The notes under the pieces: model-generated | The model's database searches: none | Told to the model about the DNA's origin: nothing | What the model saw: the letters and a program-made list of their open reading frames with translations, nothing else | In this document: positions 8,247 to 16,570 of the stretch, piece after piece | Layout of the letters: the number at the start of each line of letters is the position of its first letter | How positions within the stretch are numbered: the first letter of the stretch is position 1 | Translations under genes and position numbers: made by a program | Assembly (NCBI GenBank): GCA_041666125.1 | Contig: JBAYHN010000007.1 | Location: forward strand, 1-30,299 | Source: JBAYHN01 sp041666125 | GTDB lineage: Bacteria > Patescibacteriota > Gracilibacteria > UBA1369 > UM-FILTER-53-11 | Length of the DNA: 30,299 nucleotides | Direction of reading: 5' to 3'

Positions 8247-8253
8247 AAGTTAT

Positions 8254-10038
8254 TTATTGTTTGCCCCCACCGACCAATTTATCTTCCCTTGCAAGAAGTT
8301 CCTGGTAAGTCTCAAGAAATGAATTTTTCTCGGCACCAGACGCCATCTTCAATTTCCTCACAATATCTCTCTTCTCTTTCTCTATCTTTCTTAGGGCTAT
8401 GTAATGTACAAGCTTCACCACTTCCTGTTGCACATCCTCTTTTGCCATTTCGGAATGCAGGGATTCTGCAAGCATGGCGCAAACCGACGCTCTTTGCTTT
8501 TCCTTTTCATCCAGTTGTTGATTATATTGAGTTGTAAGTGATCTGTAAATGTTTTGTAACTCACTATCTTCGAAATCTTCTGGGGTCAATATCTGATTAG
8601 CTAGAAAATAAGAGTCGGTATGTGTCAATAGAATACCCAATAAATATTCTTCTCCCTTGGATTGTTTTGCCGTTTCTCTCGCCGATTCCGGCCCAATGCC
8701 AGAAGACGGCGCAGGTCGATTTTGAACTTTTTGACGACCACTAAAACTCTTAAATTCGTCATATAACGAATTTAATGAAAGGTCGAAGCGCGAACTTAAA
8801 TCTTTTAACCAACCATCCAAAAGTACCGAACTTTTTACTTTTGTTAAAAATGGCAAAAGGCTGTCCATTATTTTCTTTTTGCCGGCCGCCGAAGTTTTGT
8901 CGAAAGATGATTCGAAATATTCAAATAAATATAAAAAAGCGGGTTTTGCATTTTTCACGGAATCCAAAAATAACTCCGGTGATTTCTTTATACATTCGTC
9001 CGGATCTTTTGCGTCGGATTCCCAAACCGCAACACGAATTGCAAAATCTTGTGGAAGAGTCATTTCTATTGCACGGAGAGTTGCGAGCTTGCCGGCGTTG
9101 TCACGGTCAAATGCGAAAATAATTTCCGGAGTGAAACGTTTTAGAGTTGCGAGTTGATCTTCGGTAAAAGAAGTTCCTGAACACGCGACAGCATTTAAAA
9201 CTCCGACTTGATGTGCCGATAACGCGTCCATGTAGCCTTCCACAACTAATACAGAGTTTGTGCGGCGAATTTCGGCGCGGCCGCCGGCAAGGCCATATAA
9301 AAGCGAACTTTTGTGATAAATGGATGTCTCCGGCGAATTTAAATATTTCGGTTCGTCCCCTTCACGCAGTGCGCGGCCGCCAAATGCGCAAATGTCTCCA
9401 GCTAGATTTTGGATAGGGAACATTAAACGGCTGCGGAAGCGATCAAAACATTCGTCTTGATTTGTATCTTTCGCAATTACAAGGCCGGAAGCCAAAATCT
9501 CGCCGCGGGTAAATCCTTTTTCCAACAAATATTTAAAAAGTGAATTACCCCCATTCTCTCTACTGTCCTGCGCAAACCCAAGTCTGTGAGAATGAATTGT
9601 CTCATCTTTAACTCCCCTTTTCCTTATATATTCCAAAACTTTCTTGCCACCGTCTGTTTCCCACAATTGATTTTCAAAAAACTCCGTAGCCTCACTATGA
9701 ATGGAAATAAGCCTATCTCTCTCCGTTTTTGTTTCTTTATTAAAATGGAAATCAGACTTATTTGGGAGCGTAACCCCAGCCTTTTCTGCCAAAAACTTAA
9801 GCGCCCCACTAAAATCCAAACCTTCAATTTCTTCTGTAAATTTAAAAATATCTCCACCCTTGTGACAGCCAAAACAATACGCAATCTGCCTCTCCGGACT
9901 TACATAAAAACTCGGCGTTCTTTCTTTATGAAAAGGACAAAGAGCCTTTAGCTGCCTGCCAACCTTTTTTAAAGGCACATATTGAGAAACCAAGTCCTCA
10001 ATAGAAATGCGCGATTTGATTTCTGCTACAGCGTCCAT
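8254..10038 (-). CDS. dnaG: DNA primase
   Basis: DnaG makes RNA primers at the replication fork. The 594-residue protein has an N-terminal CHC2 zinc finger (C34, H37, C55, C58 in CPFHKERTPSFYVSPER and YCFGCHKGGD). The primase core has a TOPRIM domain with the catalytic Glu267 (VVEGYMDAL) and the acidic pair in FAFDRDNAG (311-315). A C-terminal helical domain (about 440-594) matches the helicase-binding region in position but is divergent. It is the first gene of dnaG-rpoD-greA-PEGA. TATAAT (10047-10052) lies 8 nt upstream of the ATG, predicting a leaderless transcript. Confidence 0.97.
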   Translation of the reverse strand: MDAVAEIKSRISIEDLVSQYVPLKKVGRQLKALCPFHKERTPSFYVSPERQIAYCFGCHKGGDIFKFTEEIEGLDFSGALKFLAEKAGVTLPNKSDFHFNKETKTERDRLISIHSEATEFFENQLWETDGGKKVLEYIRKRGVKDETIHSHRLGFAQDSRENGGNSLFKYLLEKGFTRGEILASGLVIAKDTNQDECFDRFRSRLMFPIQNLAGDICAFGGRALREGDEPKYLNSPETSIYHKSSLLYGLAGGRAEIRRTNSVLVVEGYMDALSAHQVGVLNAVACSGTSFTEDQLATLKRFTPEIIFAFDRDNAGKLATLRAIEMTLPQDFAIRVAVWESDAKDPDECIKKSPELFLDSVKNAKPAFLYLFEYFESSFDKTSAAGKKKIMDSLLPFLTKVKSSVLLDGWLKDLSSRFDLSLNSLYDEFKSFSGRQKVQNRPAPSSGIGPESARETAKQSKGEEYLLGILLTHTDSYFLANQILTPEDFEDSELQNIYRSLTTQYNQQLDEKEKQRASVCAMLAESLHSEMAKEDVQQEVVKLVHYIALRKIEKEKRDIVRKLKMASGAEKNSFLETYQELLAREDKLVGGGKQ

Positions 10039-10046
10039 GGAGACAC

Positions 10047-10052
10047 ATTATA
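10047..10052 (-). promoter_or_regulatory. -10 element of the dnaG-rpoD-greA operon (predicted leaderless)
   Basis: A perfect TATAAT on the minus strand ends 8 nt before the dnaG ATG (10036-10038). Transcription would begin at about the start codon. The expected -35 position falls in the T-run of the upstream terminator and is not consensus. Confidence 0.55.
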
Positions 10053-10068
10053 GCGCTAAAGTATCAAC

Positions 10069-10102
10069 AAAAAAAAGCCCTGACCCTAAGGCCAAGGCTT
10101 TT
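10069..10102 (-). terminator. Rho-independent terminator of the four-repeat surface protein gene
   Basis: On the minus strand the sequence forms a 13-bp stem (10073-10102, outer arms AAAAGCC/GGCTTTT, two G-T wobbles) with a 4-nt loop. It is followed by a T-run (about 10069-10076). It lies 13 nt after the stop of the surface protein and just upstream of the dnaG promoter, insulating the operon. This is the clearest intrinsic terminator in the window. Confidence 0.85.
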
Positions 10103-10114
10103 ATAACAATTTTA

Positions 10115-12079
10115 TTAGAACCTTTGAACACCGGCCATCAAGGGGAATACACCTAACACATCAACAAACTCTGCAGATCTCGAACTCAAAGCAGAAATAT
10201 CTGTAGCTCTTTCAATCTGAGCCTGAATGACGTCTCCAATGTTTCCGCCATTTAATTGTGCCTTTACTACCAATATTTTCGAAGAATATTCACCAAGATC
10301 AACATCAGAATTCAATGCACCTCCAACTTCTGCCATTTGCCCTCCTAACATAGTGGGAACTCCGCTATAAACCAAGGTTTCATTGGCGCCACTCCTTATA
10401 TAAAGGTTAACCATCCGAATATTGGCAAGATTGTTGCTCATAAGTTTTACCTTTAGATTTCTTATCTCTAATGCTTCATTGCCAGCTTCCAATTTAAAGC
10501 CAGCCAAAGTATTTAGGCCAGGCATCAAAAATCCATTTAACTGGACTTCATTACTCAAACTTACTTTAAGACCATTTGCGGCTTGCAAAGTCATTACCGG
10601 ACCTGTAATCGGGAAATTACCTTGAGCAAAAATTACCATATTGCTCATTACACCCATTGCAACAACATCATCAGCATTTTGAATACTGAAAGACATTGAA
10701 CGATCGTTGTCTCCAGGATTTATAAATTGATCTGTAATATCGCCCTTAATAATAAGAGTAAGACTGCCACCTTTTGGGACAACTACATTCGCGTTAAAAA
10801 ATCTTGCATCAAATTGACCACCGACAATGCTACCTTGGTAAAGAAGTTCATTTGTATCTTGTCTTACAATCTTTACCCAAGACACAAGCGCTGGATTACC
10901 GACAAAATTAAGTTTTAATTCACGAATCATCATGTCCTCATTTGCTGCAGTAAAATCAAAAGCCGCAAGAGTTCTGTCCTGACCAGCTGTAACAGTTTGA
11001 GCAGCTAAATCACCAGCGGTAACGGTTAATGTGCCATTATCAATAACACTAATTTGTGAGCCTCTAACCGGGAAATTTCCAAATATTTGAGCTTGCGCTG
11101 CGCTTGCGCTTCCTATTCCAGTTACATCTGCCGGATTTTCAACTTCAACCTGAATTTGCGCAGGTGAACTATTAGCCGAAAGATCCGCCCGAACCGAAAC
11201 AACTTCGGTAGTTCCTTTTTGAATTGTTATGAAGCGTGCCATATCTGCATTCATTGCTCCATCAACAGCCGCAGCTGAATAAATACGAGTGCCATCAGAA
11301 TCTTTAATTAGACTGATCATCATTACATCATTATCTCTGACGCCATTAACTTTCAGCCTTAATCGTCTAAGTTCAATATCTTCAACATTTGAAGCGGTAA
11401 AATTAATTTTCATTAAAGTCACATCCCGAGTGCCGGCAATAACCGTTGAGAAAGGAGGAAGAGACAAATCGCTTGTAACATTTAAAGATCCAGCCTGAAC
11501 GACCGGAGGAACATTCACAATTGTCATTGTTCTGCCGGTAACCGGGAATCTGCCAGTTGGCAAAATTCGATTTCCGCTTACACTACCATTTGCCAAAAAT
11601 GATGCTGCGGCAGGAATATATGCCCTTACGGTTGCTCCATTTGCTGCACCCTGGTTTACATCAGCTAAAAATTTTAGAGAAAGTATGGAATTTCTTTGAA
11701 CAGTAGCATTACCAACGAAAGTAAAAGAACCAAGTCCATTACCATTTACAATCGGACCAAAAACAATGCGCCCCTGATTATCAACAAGGCGACCGTTTTT
11801 AATTTTTGTAACATCTACCGATCCACCGATTTGCACACCAATTTTTCTAATTAAAATATTTTCTCTAACTGCAGTAAAATCAAAAGTTGCCAATTCGGCA
11901 CCATTTGTACCTGCTTGAATATTTGAGGCAACCCTAGTTAAAGGACTTACACTTACATTCAATTGACCTACCTGGATGATAGGAGCAATTTTTGCAAATG
12001 CACCAAAAGCCGTTAAAGGCTGCAAAAATAAACTCACCACCATGAGCGCGCTAAGCAAGACTTTCTTGTTCATATTCAT
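10115..12079 (-). CDS. Exported surface protein with four ~155-residue beta-sandwich-like repeats
   Basis: The 654-residue protein begins with a Sec signal peptide: MNMNKK, a hydrophobic core (7-26) and a likely cleavage near AFGAFA. The mature part consists of four divergent repeats starting near residues 36, 194, 347 and 500. Each opens with a strand such as VGQLNVSVS, AGSLNVTSD, NGTLTVTAG or NGLKVSLS. Then come A-x-F-D-F-T-A (or a variant), an E-x-I-x-I-R-x-L-x-L-K strand and finally a G-N-F-P-V/I-x-G-type motif (near 176, 333, 486 and 643). The composition is rich in Asn, Val, Ala and Thr with no cysteine, as in S-layer or other wall-less surface proteins. A strong terminator follows. A surface role is inference; I recognise no named family. 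Confidence 0.85.
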   Translation of the reverse strand: MNMNKKVLLSALMVVSLFLQPLTAFGAFAKIAPIIQVGQLNVSVSPLTRVASNIQAGTNGAELATFDFTAVRENILIRKIGVQIGGSVDVTKIKNGRLVDNQGRIVFGPIVNGNGLGSFTFVGNATVQRNSILSLKFLADVNQGAANGATVRAYIPAAASFLANGSVSGNRILPTGRFPVTGRTMTIVNVPPVVQAGSLNVTSDLSLPPFSTVIAGTRDVTLMKINFTASNVEDIELRRLRLKVNGVRDNDVMMISLIKDSDGTRIYSAAAVDGAMNADMARFITIQKGTTEVVSVRADLSANSSPAQIQVEVENPADVTGIGSASAAQAQIFGNFPVRGSQISVIDNGTLTVTAGDLAAQTVTAGQDRTLAAFDFTAANEDMMIRELKLNFVGNPALVSWVKIVRQDTNELLYQGSIVGGQFDARFFNANVVVPKGGSLTLIIKGDITDQFINPGDNDRSMSFSIQNADDVVAMGVMSNMVIFAQGNFPITGPVMTLQAANGLKVSLSNEVQLNGFLMPGLNTLAGFKLEAGNEALEIRNLKVKLMSNNLANIRMVNLYIRSGANETLVYSGVPTMLGGQMAEVGGALNSDVDLGEYSSKILVVKAQLNGGNIGDVIQAQIERATDISALSSRSAEFVDVLGVFPLMAGVQRF

Positions 12080-12091
12080 AAAAATAAAAAA

Positions 12092-12119
12092 TTAATAAAT
12101 ATTAGAATTAAAGGCTCAA
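12092..12119 (-). promoter_or_regulatory. Possible promoter of the four-repeat surface protein
   Basis: On the minus strand TTGAGC (12114-12119), a 16-nt spacer and TATTAA (12092-12097) lie 12 nt upstream of the ATG. Both hexamers are imperfect and the region is AT-rich, so this is tentative. Confidence 0.3.
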
Positions 12120-12148
12120 AAAGCGTAGGTTCCATGCGTTAGAGGCTA

Positions 12149-13201
12149 CTATACCCTCTGATTGCGCTTTGTCAATAGCCATACCACCACCCCTGCAATG
12201 CCCATTATCAAGAACACCGACAGAAGGGCAATAGCCTTACCTTTAGTGGTGCCTAACAGGAGAGCAATAGCCGCAAAAACCGCACAAATAGCAAAGTTAA
12301 AGATAAGTGCCTTGCGGGCAGAAAGACCCACATTCAGCAATTTATGGTGAAAATGCGATAAATCCCCACTCATGGGAGATTTACCCCTTAAAATCCTCTT
12401 TAAAATGACCCAAAAGGCATCCAAAACCGGAAAACCCATAATAAGGAGCGCAGTTGCAAACTTACCACCGGAGATAATAGAAAGCGCACCAAGCATAAAT
12501 CCCAAAAACATACTGCCGGAATCCCCCATCAAAAGCTTGGGCGGCGAAAAATCAAAAATCAAAAACGCTACGCACGAAGCCGCAAGAACACTGGAAATTA
12601 TGATAAGCGCACTCTGATCAACAACGTGAAACTGCTGCATGGACAATATAAAGATAGAAATCTGCGCAATTGCAGAAATGCCGGAAGAAAGCCCAGGAAT
12701 ACCATCCAGCCAATTCATCACGTTCATCATTAAAATAAGCCAGATGACGATCGCAATCCCGGACAAAATCCAAATGGTTTCGGTGAAGAACTTAAATTGA
12801 AAACTGTCGAGCATTAAAGGGGTGCCAAAAGGCGTATTTATAAGTTGTATTTTTACGCCAGCCAAAACCACAATCACTCCGGCCAGAAATTGCACAAAAA
12901 GGCGCAAAAAAGGACTTAACTTAAATCTGTCATCCAGAAAACTGACGGTTGTAACCAGTAATCCCGCAAAAATTACACCCGCAATAGGCTTGGTTATATC
13001 AACAAAAATAAGAGTACATATAAGGAATACTATAAAAAAGATGATTCCGGCGCTGTAAGGAACGGGTTTGCGGGTAAGGCCGTAATCACCTGGTTTATCC
13101 AAAAGCCCAAGTTTTGGAAAAACCTTCAAAATAACCTTTATACCTGCAAAAGTGAGTAAAAATGAAACTGCCGCCGGCAAAAATTGAGAAACTTGTAACA
13201 C
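12149..13201 (-). CDS. WecA/TagO-like undecaprenyl-phosphate sugar-1-phosphate transferase
   Basis: This polytopic membrane enzyme of the MraY/WecA family would transfer a HexNAc-1-phosphate (or related sugar) from a UDP-sugar to undecaprenyl phosphate, starting a surface glycan. The 350-residue length is typical. The motifs are in order: VSFLDDRF with the Asp pair at 90-91, MNVMNWLDGIPGL (159-171), LLMGDSGSMFLGF, and the cytoplasmic GDLSHFHHKLL motif. The HFHH-type loop favours WecA/TagO/Rfe over MraY, which has a different loop. The start is GTG at 13199-13201; TATAAT lies 7 nt upstream, supporting this start and a leaderless mRNA. The sugar specificity cannot be read from sequence. Confidence 0.9.
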   Translation of the reverse strand: MLQVSQFLPAAVSFLLTFAGIKVILKVFPKLGLLDKPGDYGLTRKPVPYSAGIIFFIVFLICTLIFVDITKPIAGVIFAGLLVTTVSFLDDRFKLSPFLRLFVQFLAGVIVVLAGVKIQLINTPFGTPLMLDSFQFKFFTETIWILSGIAIVIWLILMMNVMNWLDGIPGLSSGISAIAQISIFILSMQQFHVVDQSALIIISSVLAASCVAFLIFDFSPPKLLMGDSGSMFLGFMLGALSIISGGKFATALLIMGFPVLDAFWVILKRILRGKSPMSGDLSHFHHKLLNVGLSARKALIFNFAICAVFAAIALLLGTTKGKAIALLSVFLIMGIAGVVVWLLTKRNQRV

Positions 13202-13208
13202 TTTTGGA

Positions 13209-13214
13209 ATTATA
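13209..13214 (-). promoter_or_regulatory. -10 element of the WecA-like gene (predicted leaderless, GTG start)
   Basis: A perfect TATAAT on the minus strand is followed by 7 nt and then the GTG start (13199-13201). Transcription start and translation start would nearly coincide. No good -35 is seen. Confidence 0.5.
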
Positions 13215-13291
13215 GCCCTATATTACTTTTGCGGAAGGCATTTTTATCTTAACCGCAGATTTGGCCAAACCAACCTTGACATACCTACATT

Positions 13292-13618
13292 ATGAAACCT
13301 ACCGAAGGAACACAACCAGGAGAAATCGAGATTACTCCAGACTTTATGGCTTTAAATGGGCGATGGATAAACCCTGAACCCGGACTGCCTAAAGACCCAA
13401 CCCGAATGCAACTTGAAGCCGCCGGCTTCGTTTGCAGAAATATTTCAATGGGAAATGGCAATGGCACTCAAGTTGACCATATAAGATTTTGCGCACAAAG
13501 CGGAATGGTGAGAGCTTTTGAAACCAGAACCAGACCAGACAGCGTATCAATATTTACAAAGCCACTAGATAACAGTGGCGTCCTCAACTTTAAAGTCCCC
13601 GATTCTGGTACGACGTAA
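13292..13618 (+). CDS. Small orphan protein (108 residues), 3' end overlapping truB
   Basis: This plus-strand frame fills the otherwise empty gap between the divergently read minus-strand genes. The 108-residue product has normal soluble-protein composition, two cysteines (in FVCRNIS and IRFCAQS), no TM segment and no recognised domain. The last 54 nt overlap the 3' end of truB convergently. A TTGACA at 13278-13283 sits too close to the ATG to act as its -35, and no Shine-Dalgarno is seen, so expression evidence is weak. It could be a real lineage-specific gene or chance; I favour real because no other frame explains the 360-nt stretch. Confidence 0.5.
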   Translation: MKPTEGTQPGEIEITPDFMALNGRWINPEPGLPKDPTRMQLEAAGFVCRNISMGNGNGTQVDHIRFCAQSGMVRAFETRTRPDSVSIFTKPLDNSGVLNFKVPDSGTT

Positions 13619-14191
13619 TTCTTTTACATAGCCACCACAACCAAGCTTTTGGCCCAGATCATGAGCAATGGAGCGAATGTATGTGCCTTTTGAGCAATCA
13701 ATTTTAAGAGTTACAAGCGGCCACTCCCATTTTAGAATTTCTATATTTTTTATTGTGACTTTGCGAGGTTCCAGTTTAACTTCTTTGCCGCTGCGTGCTA
13801 AATCGTAAGCGCGTTGGCCTTTTACTTTTATGGCAGAAAAAATCGGCGGCGTTTGAGAAATTTCTCCGGTAAAATCTTTTTTTAGAATTTCCTCAACTTG
13901 ATCGCGTGAAACTTGAGATACATTTTTAACTTCTTCAACTTTACCATCGGCATCGTAAGTGTCCGAAACTTTTCCAAATTCAATTACGGTTTCGTAAGTT
14001 TTATCTAGCCCTATATAACCGGTAAGAAGTTTTGTACCGGCACCTACTCCAATTATCATTAAGCCTGTGGCAAGAGGATCCAAAGTTCCACCATGTCCCA
14101 TCTTTCTTATATTCATACTTCTGCGCAATTTTCGAATCACATCAAAAGAAGTAATGCCTTTGGGTTTGTCTATTAAAAGAATGTTTTCCAT
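13565..14191 (-). CDS. truB: tRNA pseudouridine-55 synthase, minimal form
   Basis: TruB converts U55 of the tRNA T-loop to pseudouridine. The N-terminal catalytic core is clear: LLIDKPKGITSFDV (5-18), MGHGGTLDPLATG (31-43) with the catalytic Asp38, then the KTYE and GEISQTPPIFSAIKVKGQRAYDLAR segments and CSKGTYIRSIAHDLG. At 208 residues it lacks the C-terminal PUA-type domain of the roughly 300-residue E. coli enzyme, a reduction common in small genomes. It starts 34 nt after the murE stop and is probably co-transcribed. It ends in TAG, showing that amber is a normal stop here. Confidence 0.95.
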   Translation of the reverse strand: MENILLIDKPKGITSFDVIRKLRRSMNIRKMGHGGTLDPLATGLMIIGVGAGTKLLTGYIGLDKTYETVIEFGKVSDTYDADGKVEEVKNVSQVSRDQVEEILKKDFTGEISQTPPIFSAIKVKGQRAYDLARSGKEVKLEPRKVTIKNIEILKWEWPLVTLKIDCSKGTYIRSIAHDLGQKLGCGGYVKELRRTRIGDFKVEDATVI

Positions 14192-14225
14192 AAATATGCG
14201 CCGGGCGTAGGCTCGGCAAATGCCA

Positions 14226-15533
14226 TTATAAAGCCACTTTTACCTCACTGCTCAAAATTTCGCGCGCGATTTTGCGATCATCCCATTCGATTTTTTTGTC
14301 TTCAATAATTTGAATCGGCTCGCAGCCTTTGCCGGCAATAATTACCGTGTCGTTTGGTTTTGCGAGTGAAAGAGCATGACGAATTGCCTGCTTGCGATCG
14401 CGAATTTTCCAAAAGCGTTCTCCTTCTTTTCTTTTTATTCCGGCGGCAACTTCTTCAATAATTTGCATGCGATTTTCAAAATACGGATCGTCGTCGGTAA
14501 GAATTATGTAGTCGGCATATTTATCGGCAACTTGACCCATTAGCGGACGCTTGGCCTTGTCTCTGCCACCACCGGTTGCACCAAAAACCGCATACAATTT
14601 TCCTTTTGTTAATGACTTAAATAGCGACAAAAGTTTTTCCAGCGAATCTTCCGTGTGAGCATAATCTACAATCACCGTAAATGGCTGGCCAGCGCGAATA
14701 ACCTCGATTCTGCCAGGAATTTCCGTATCCGACTCCAAACCTTTTTTAATTGCCGGAAGTTTAATTCCAAAAGAAAGCGCCGCAGCAGTTGCCGCAAGCG
14801 CATTCGCAATATTAAACTCGCCAGGAATTTTTAAATTAACTTCCACCGAATCATTCGGAATTTTTATTGTAAATTTGGAACCATCTGCCGAAAAAGTGGC
14901 ATTCTCCGAACGGACCACACCTTTTGATCCATATGTAATTTTCCTGTCTGCCGGAAACTCATCAAAATATGCGATTTGAGGATCATCAATAGGCAAAACC
15001 GCAGTTTTCTGTAGACCGGATTTGCGTTCCGATCGTCCAAGTCCTGCAAACAAAAGTCCTTTTGCATGCATGTAATTTTCAAAACCGCCGTGATATTCAA
15101 TGTGATCGCGAGCAATGTTAGTCAAAATTGCAGTGTCTACATTTATTCCCCACAAACGCGATTGAACAAGCGCATGAGAAGTGGCTTCCACAATGGCAAA
15201 ATCACACTTCGCCTTTACCATTTCGCGCAGCAATCTTTGCAATTCAAAACGCCCCTGCGTCGTTTGTTTTGTTGTATTTGCCCAAACCATATCGCCAATT
15301 TGAAATTGAATTGTAGACGCCACACCAATTTTATATCCGGCCTGTTGTAAAATGTTTGCCAAAAGATGCACCGTCGTTGATTTTCCTTTTGTACCGGTTA
15401 TTCCAATTACTTTTAATTTATTTCCCGGAAATCTATACCAAATGGCCGCAGCCATCGCAATAATCTGGTGATAAAAAAGAAGCAGCGGATTTTGTGGTGA
15501 AATTTTTGAACGAACGAAATTTAAAATTCTCAT
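14226..15533 (-). CDS. murE: MurE-like UDP-MurNAc-tripeptide ligase with shortened N-terminal domain
   Basis: MurE adds the third residue to the UDP-MurNAc-dipeptide peptidoglycan precursor, using ATP. The 435-residue protein shows the Mur ligase ATPase P-loop GITGTKGKSTT (44-54), TTKQTTQGRFELQ, the EATSHAL and TNIARDHIEYHG motifs, a candidate carbamylated Lys in HAKGLLF and the C-terminal VDYAHTEDSLEKLL domain. The UDP-MurNAc-binding N-terminal domain is reduced to about 43 residues with a hydrophobic segment (16-33). The residue-selecting motif reads DDDPYFEN, not the DNPR of diaminopimelate-adding enzymes, so the third residue is probably not meso-DAP (inference). An extended -10 lies 8 nt upstream. 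A different Mur-like ligase role cannot be excluded. Confidence 0.88.
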   Translation of the reverse strand: MRILNFVRSKISPQNPLLLFYHQIIAMAAAIWYRFPGNKLKVIGITGTKGKSTTVHLLANILQQAGYKIGVASTIQFQIGDMVWANTTKQTTQGRFELQRLLREMVKAKCDFAIVEATSHALVQSRLWGINVDTAILTNIARDHIEYHGGFENYMHAKGLLFAGLGRSERKSGLQKTAVLPIDDPQIAYFDEFPADRKITYGSKGVVRSENATFSADGSKFTIKIPNDSVEVNLKIPGEFNIANALAATAAALSFGIKLPAIKKGLESDTEIPGRIEVIRAGQPFTVIVDYAHTEDSLEKLLSLFKSLTKGKLYAVFGATGGGRDKAKRPLMGQVADKYADYIILTDDDPYFENRMQIIEEVAAGIKRKEGERFWKIRDRKQAIRHALSLAKPNDTVIIAGKGCEPIQIIEDKKIEWDDRKIAREILSSEVKVAL

Positions 15534-15541
15534 CGTGGCTC

Positions 15542-15550
15542 ATTATACCA
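15542..15550 (-). promoter_or_regulatory. Extended -10 promoter of murE, overlapping a possible plus-strand -10
   Basis: The minus strand reads TGG-TATAAT, a perfect extended -10, ending 8 nt before the murE ATG (15531-15533). The mRNA should be leaderless. On the plus strand the same bases give TATACC (15545-15550), which could be the -10 of the radical SAM gene, so the two promoters may exclude each other. Confidence 0.6.
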
Positions 15551-15571
15551 GATAGACAAGCCGGAGCTTTA

Positions 15572-16537
15572 ATGTTAGATTACCACCCTTATATGCAAGA
15601 GAAAGACCTATATCAGCCAACCGCCTTAACTATCCTAACAACCGAAAGGTGCACTAATCACTGCCCTCATTGCCTGTTTAGTTCAACCGAGGAAGGCCGC
15701 GAAATTGATCCTCAAATTTTTGAACATATAATATCAACAGCAAACGAAGTTTCTCACGTCACTCACTTGCATCTTTTTGGCGGCGAACCATTTTTAAATT
15801 TGGATTTATTACTTAAATTATTAAAAATCACAGCCCAAAGCGATAAAAAATACATAGGCATACCTACAAATTGTTTTTGGGGAAATTCAGAAGCAAGCGC
15901 AAAGACTGTGCTGGATCAAGTGGCTCAGACTTTGCCAAACGGGAAATTCCTAAATCTTTTTTTATCGGTAGACTCCCAACATCAACAAAAAGTTGGAATG
16001 GCCAATGTTGCAAACATAGTTCTTGCTTGGTTAAAAAACGATTATCGCAATATTCAAATTCATCTAAACACGTTTATTCACAATAAAGATTTCGAAACGC
16101 TTCTAAATTTATTGAATCTTTTAAAACAGATGGGCATATCAATTAAAATTATGGACCAAGCCTACGATGGAGAGGCCTATACTTTTTATATTTCATGCAA
16201 TAACTCAAAAATAATTCGCATTAGAGCCGTTTTATCTATCAGCGTCATTGGCAATGCAAAATCCATTTTTGATCCAAGCAAAATGCATTTACAAAAAACT
16301 TTCTCAACAAGTGCATGCAGATCACAGTACTGTTTATTTGGAACAGATGGCAGGGCATATCATGATGATAACGAATATATAAATCGTCGCGACGAGGGCG
16401 TTGCAGTTGGCGACAAATCCTTGGGGGAAACAATAAGAGAAATCGGCGAAAATTATAAACCCGTCGTTGCAAAACTCTGGATGGAAGAGAGTGAATCAGC
16501 AGGTGGCCATCCGGCTTTTTGGACTACTTATGAGTAA
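15572..16537 (+). CDS. Radical SAM protein with SPASM-like C-terminus, orphan
   Basis: The 321-residue protein has the radical SAM [4Fe-4S] motif C27-x3-C31-x2-C34 (ERCTNHCPHC) followed by the SAM-binding GGE motif (70-72, HLFGGEPFLN). A partial TIM-barrel pattern follows. The C-terminal part has C249 and C254 followed by LFGTDGRAYHDD and an R-x-x-x-x-V-x-V-G-D-K segment, reminiscent of a reduced SPASM or twitch auxiliary cluster region. The reaction and substrate are unknown. The frame extends upstream to 15494, but I chose the ATG at 15572 because GGAG (15562-15565) sits 6 nt before it and the longer form would overlap murE. This is the only good Shine-Dalgarno in the window. Peptide modification is a family-level possibility only. 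Confidence 0.85.
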   Translation: MLDYHPYMQEKDLYQPTALTILTTERCTNHCPHCLFSSTEEGREIDPQIFEHIISTANEVSHVTHLHLFGGEPFLNLDLLLKLLKITAQSDKKYIGIPTNCFWGNSEASAKTVLDQVAQTLPNGKFLNLFLSVDSQHQQKVGMANVANIVLAWLKNDYRNIQIHLNTFIHNKDFETLLNLLNLLKQMGISIKIMDQAYDGEAYTFYISCNNSKIIRIRAVLSISVIGNAKSIFDPSKMHLQKTFSTSACRSQYCLFGTDGRAYHDDNEYINRRDEGVAVGDKSLGETIREIGENYKPVVAKLWMEESESAGGHPAFWTTYE

Positions 16538-16570
16538 TCTGCCTAGGTGAATTTTACCAATATACCAGTT

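Noticed and set aside
9586..9951. 121-codon plus-strand frame antisense to dnaG
   Set aside because: It lies fully inside dnaG and has no start signal or recognisable domain.
15494..15571. Longer N-terminus for the radical SAM protein
   Set aside because: It would overlap the murE start on the other strand and lie upstream of its own likely promoter and Shine-Dalgarno.
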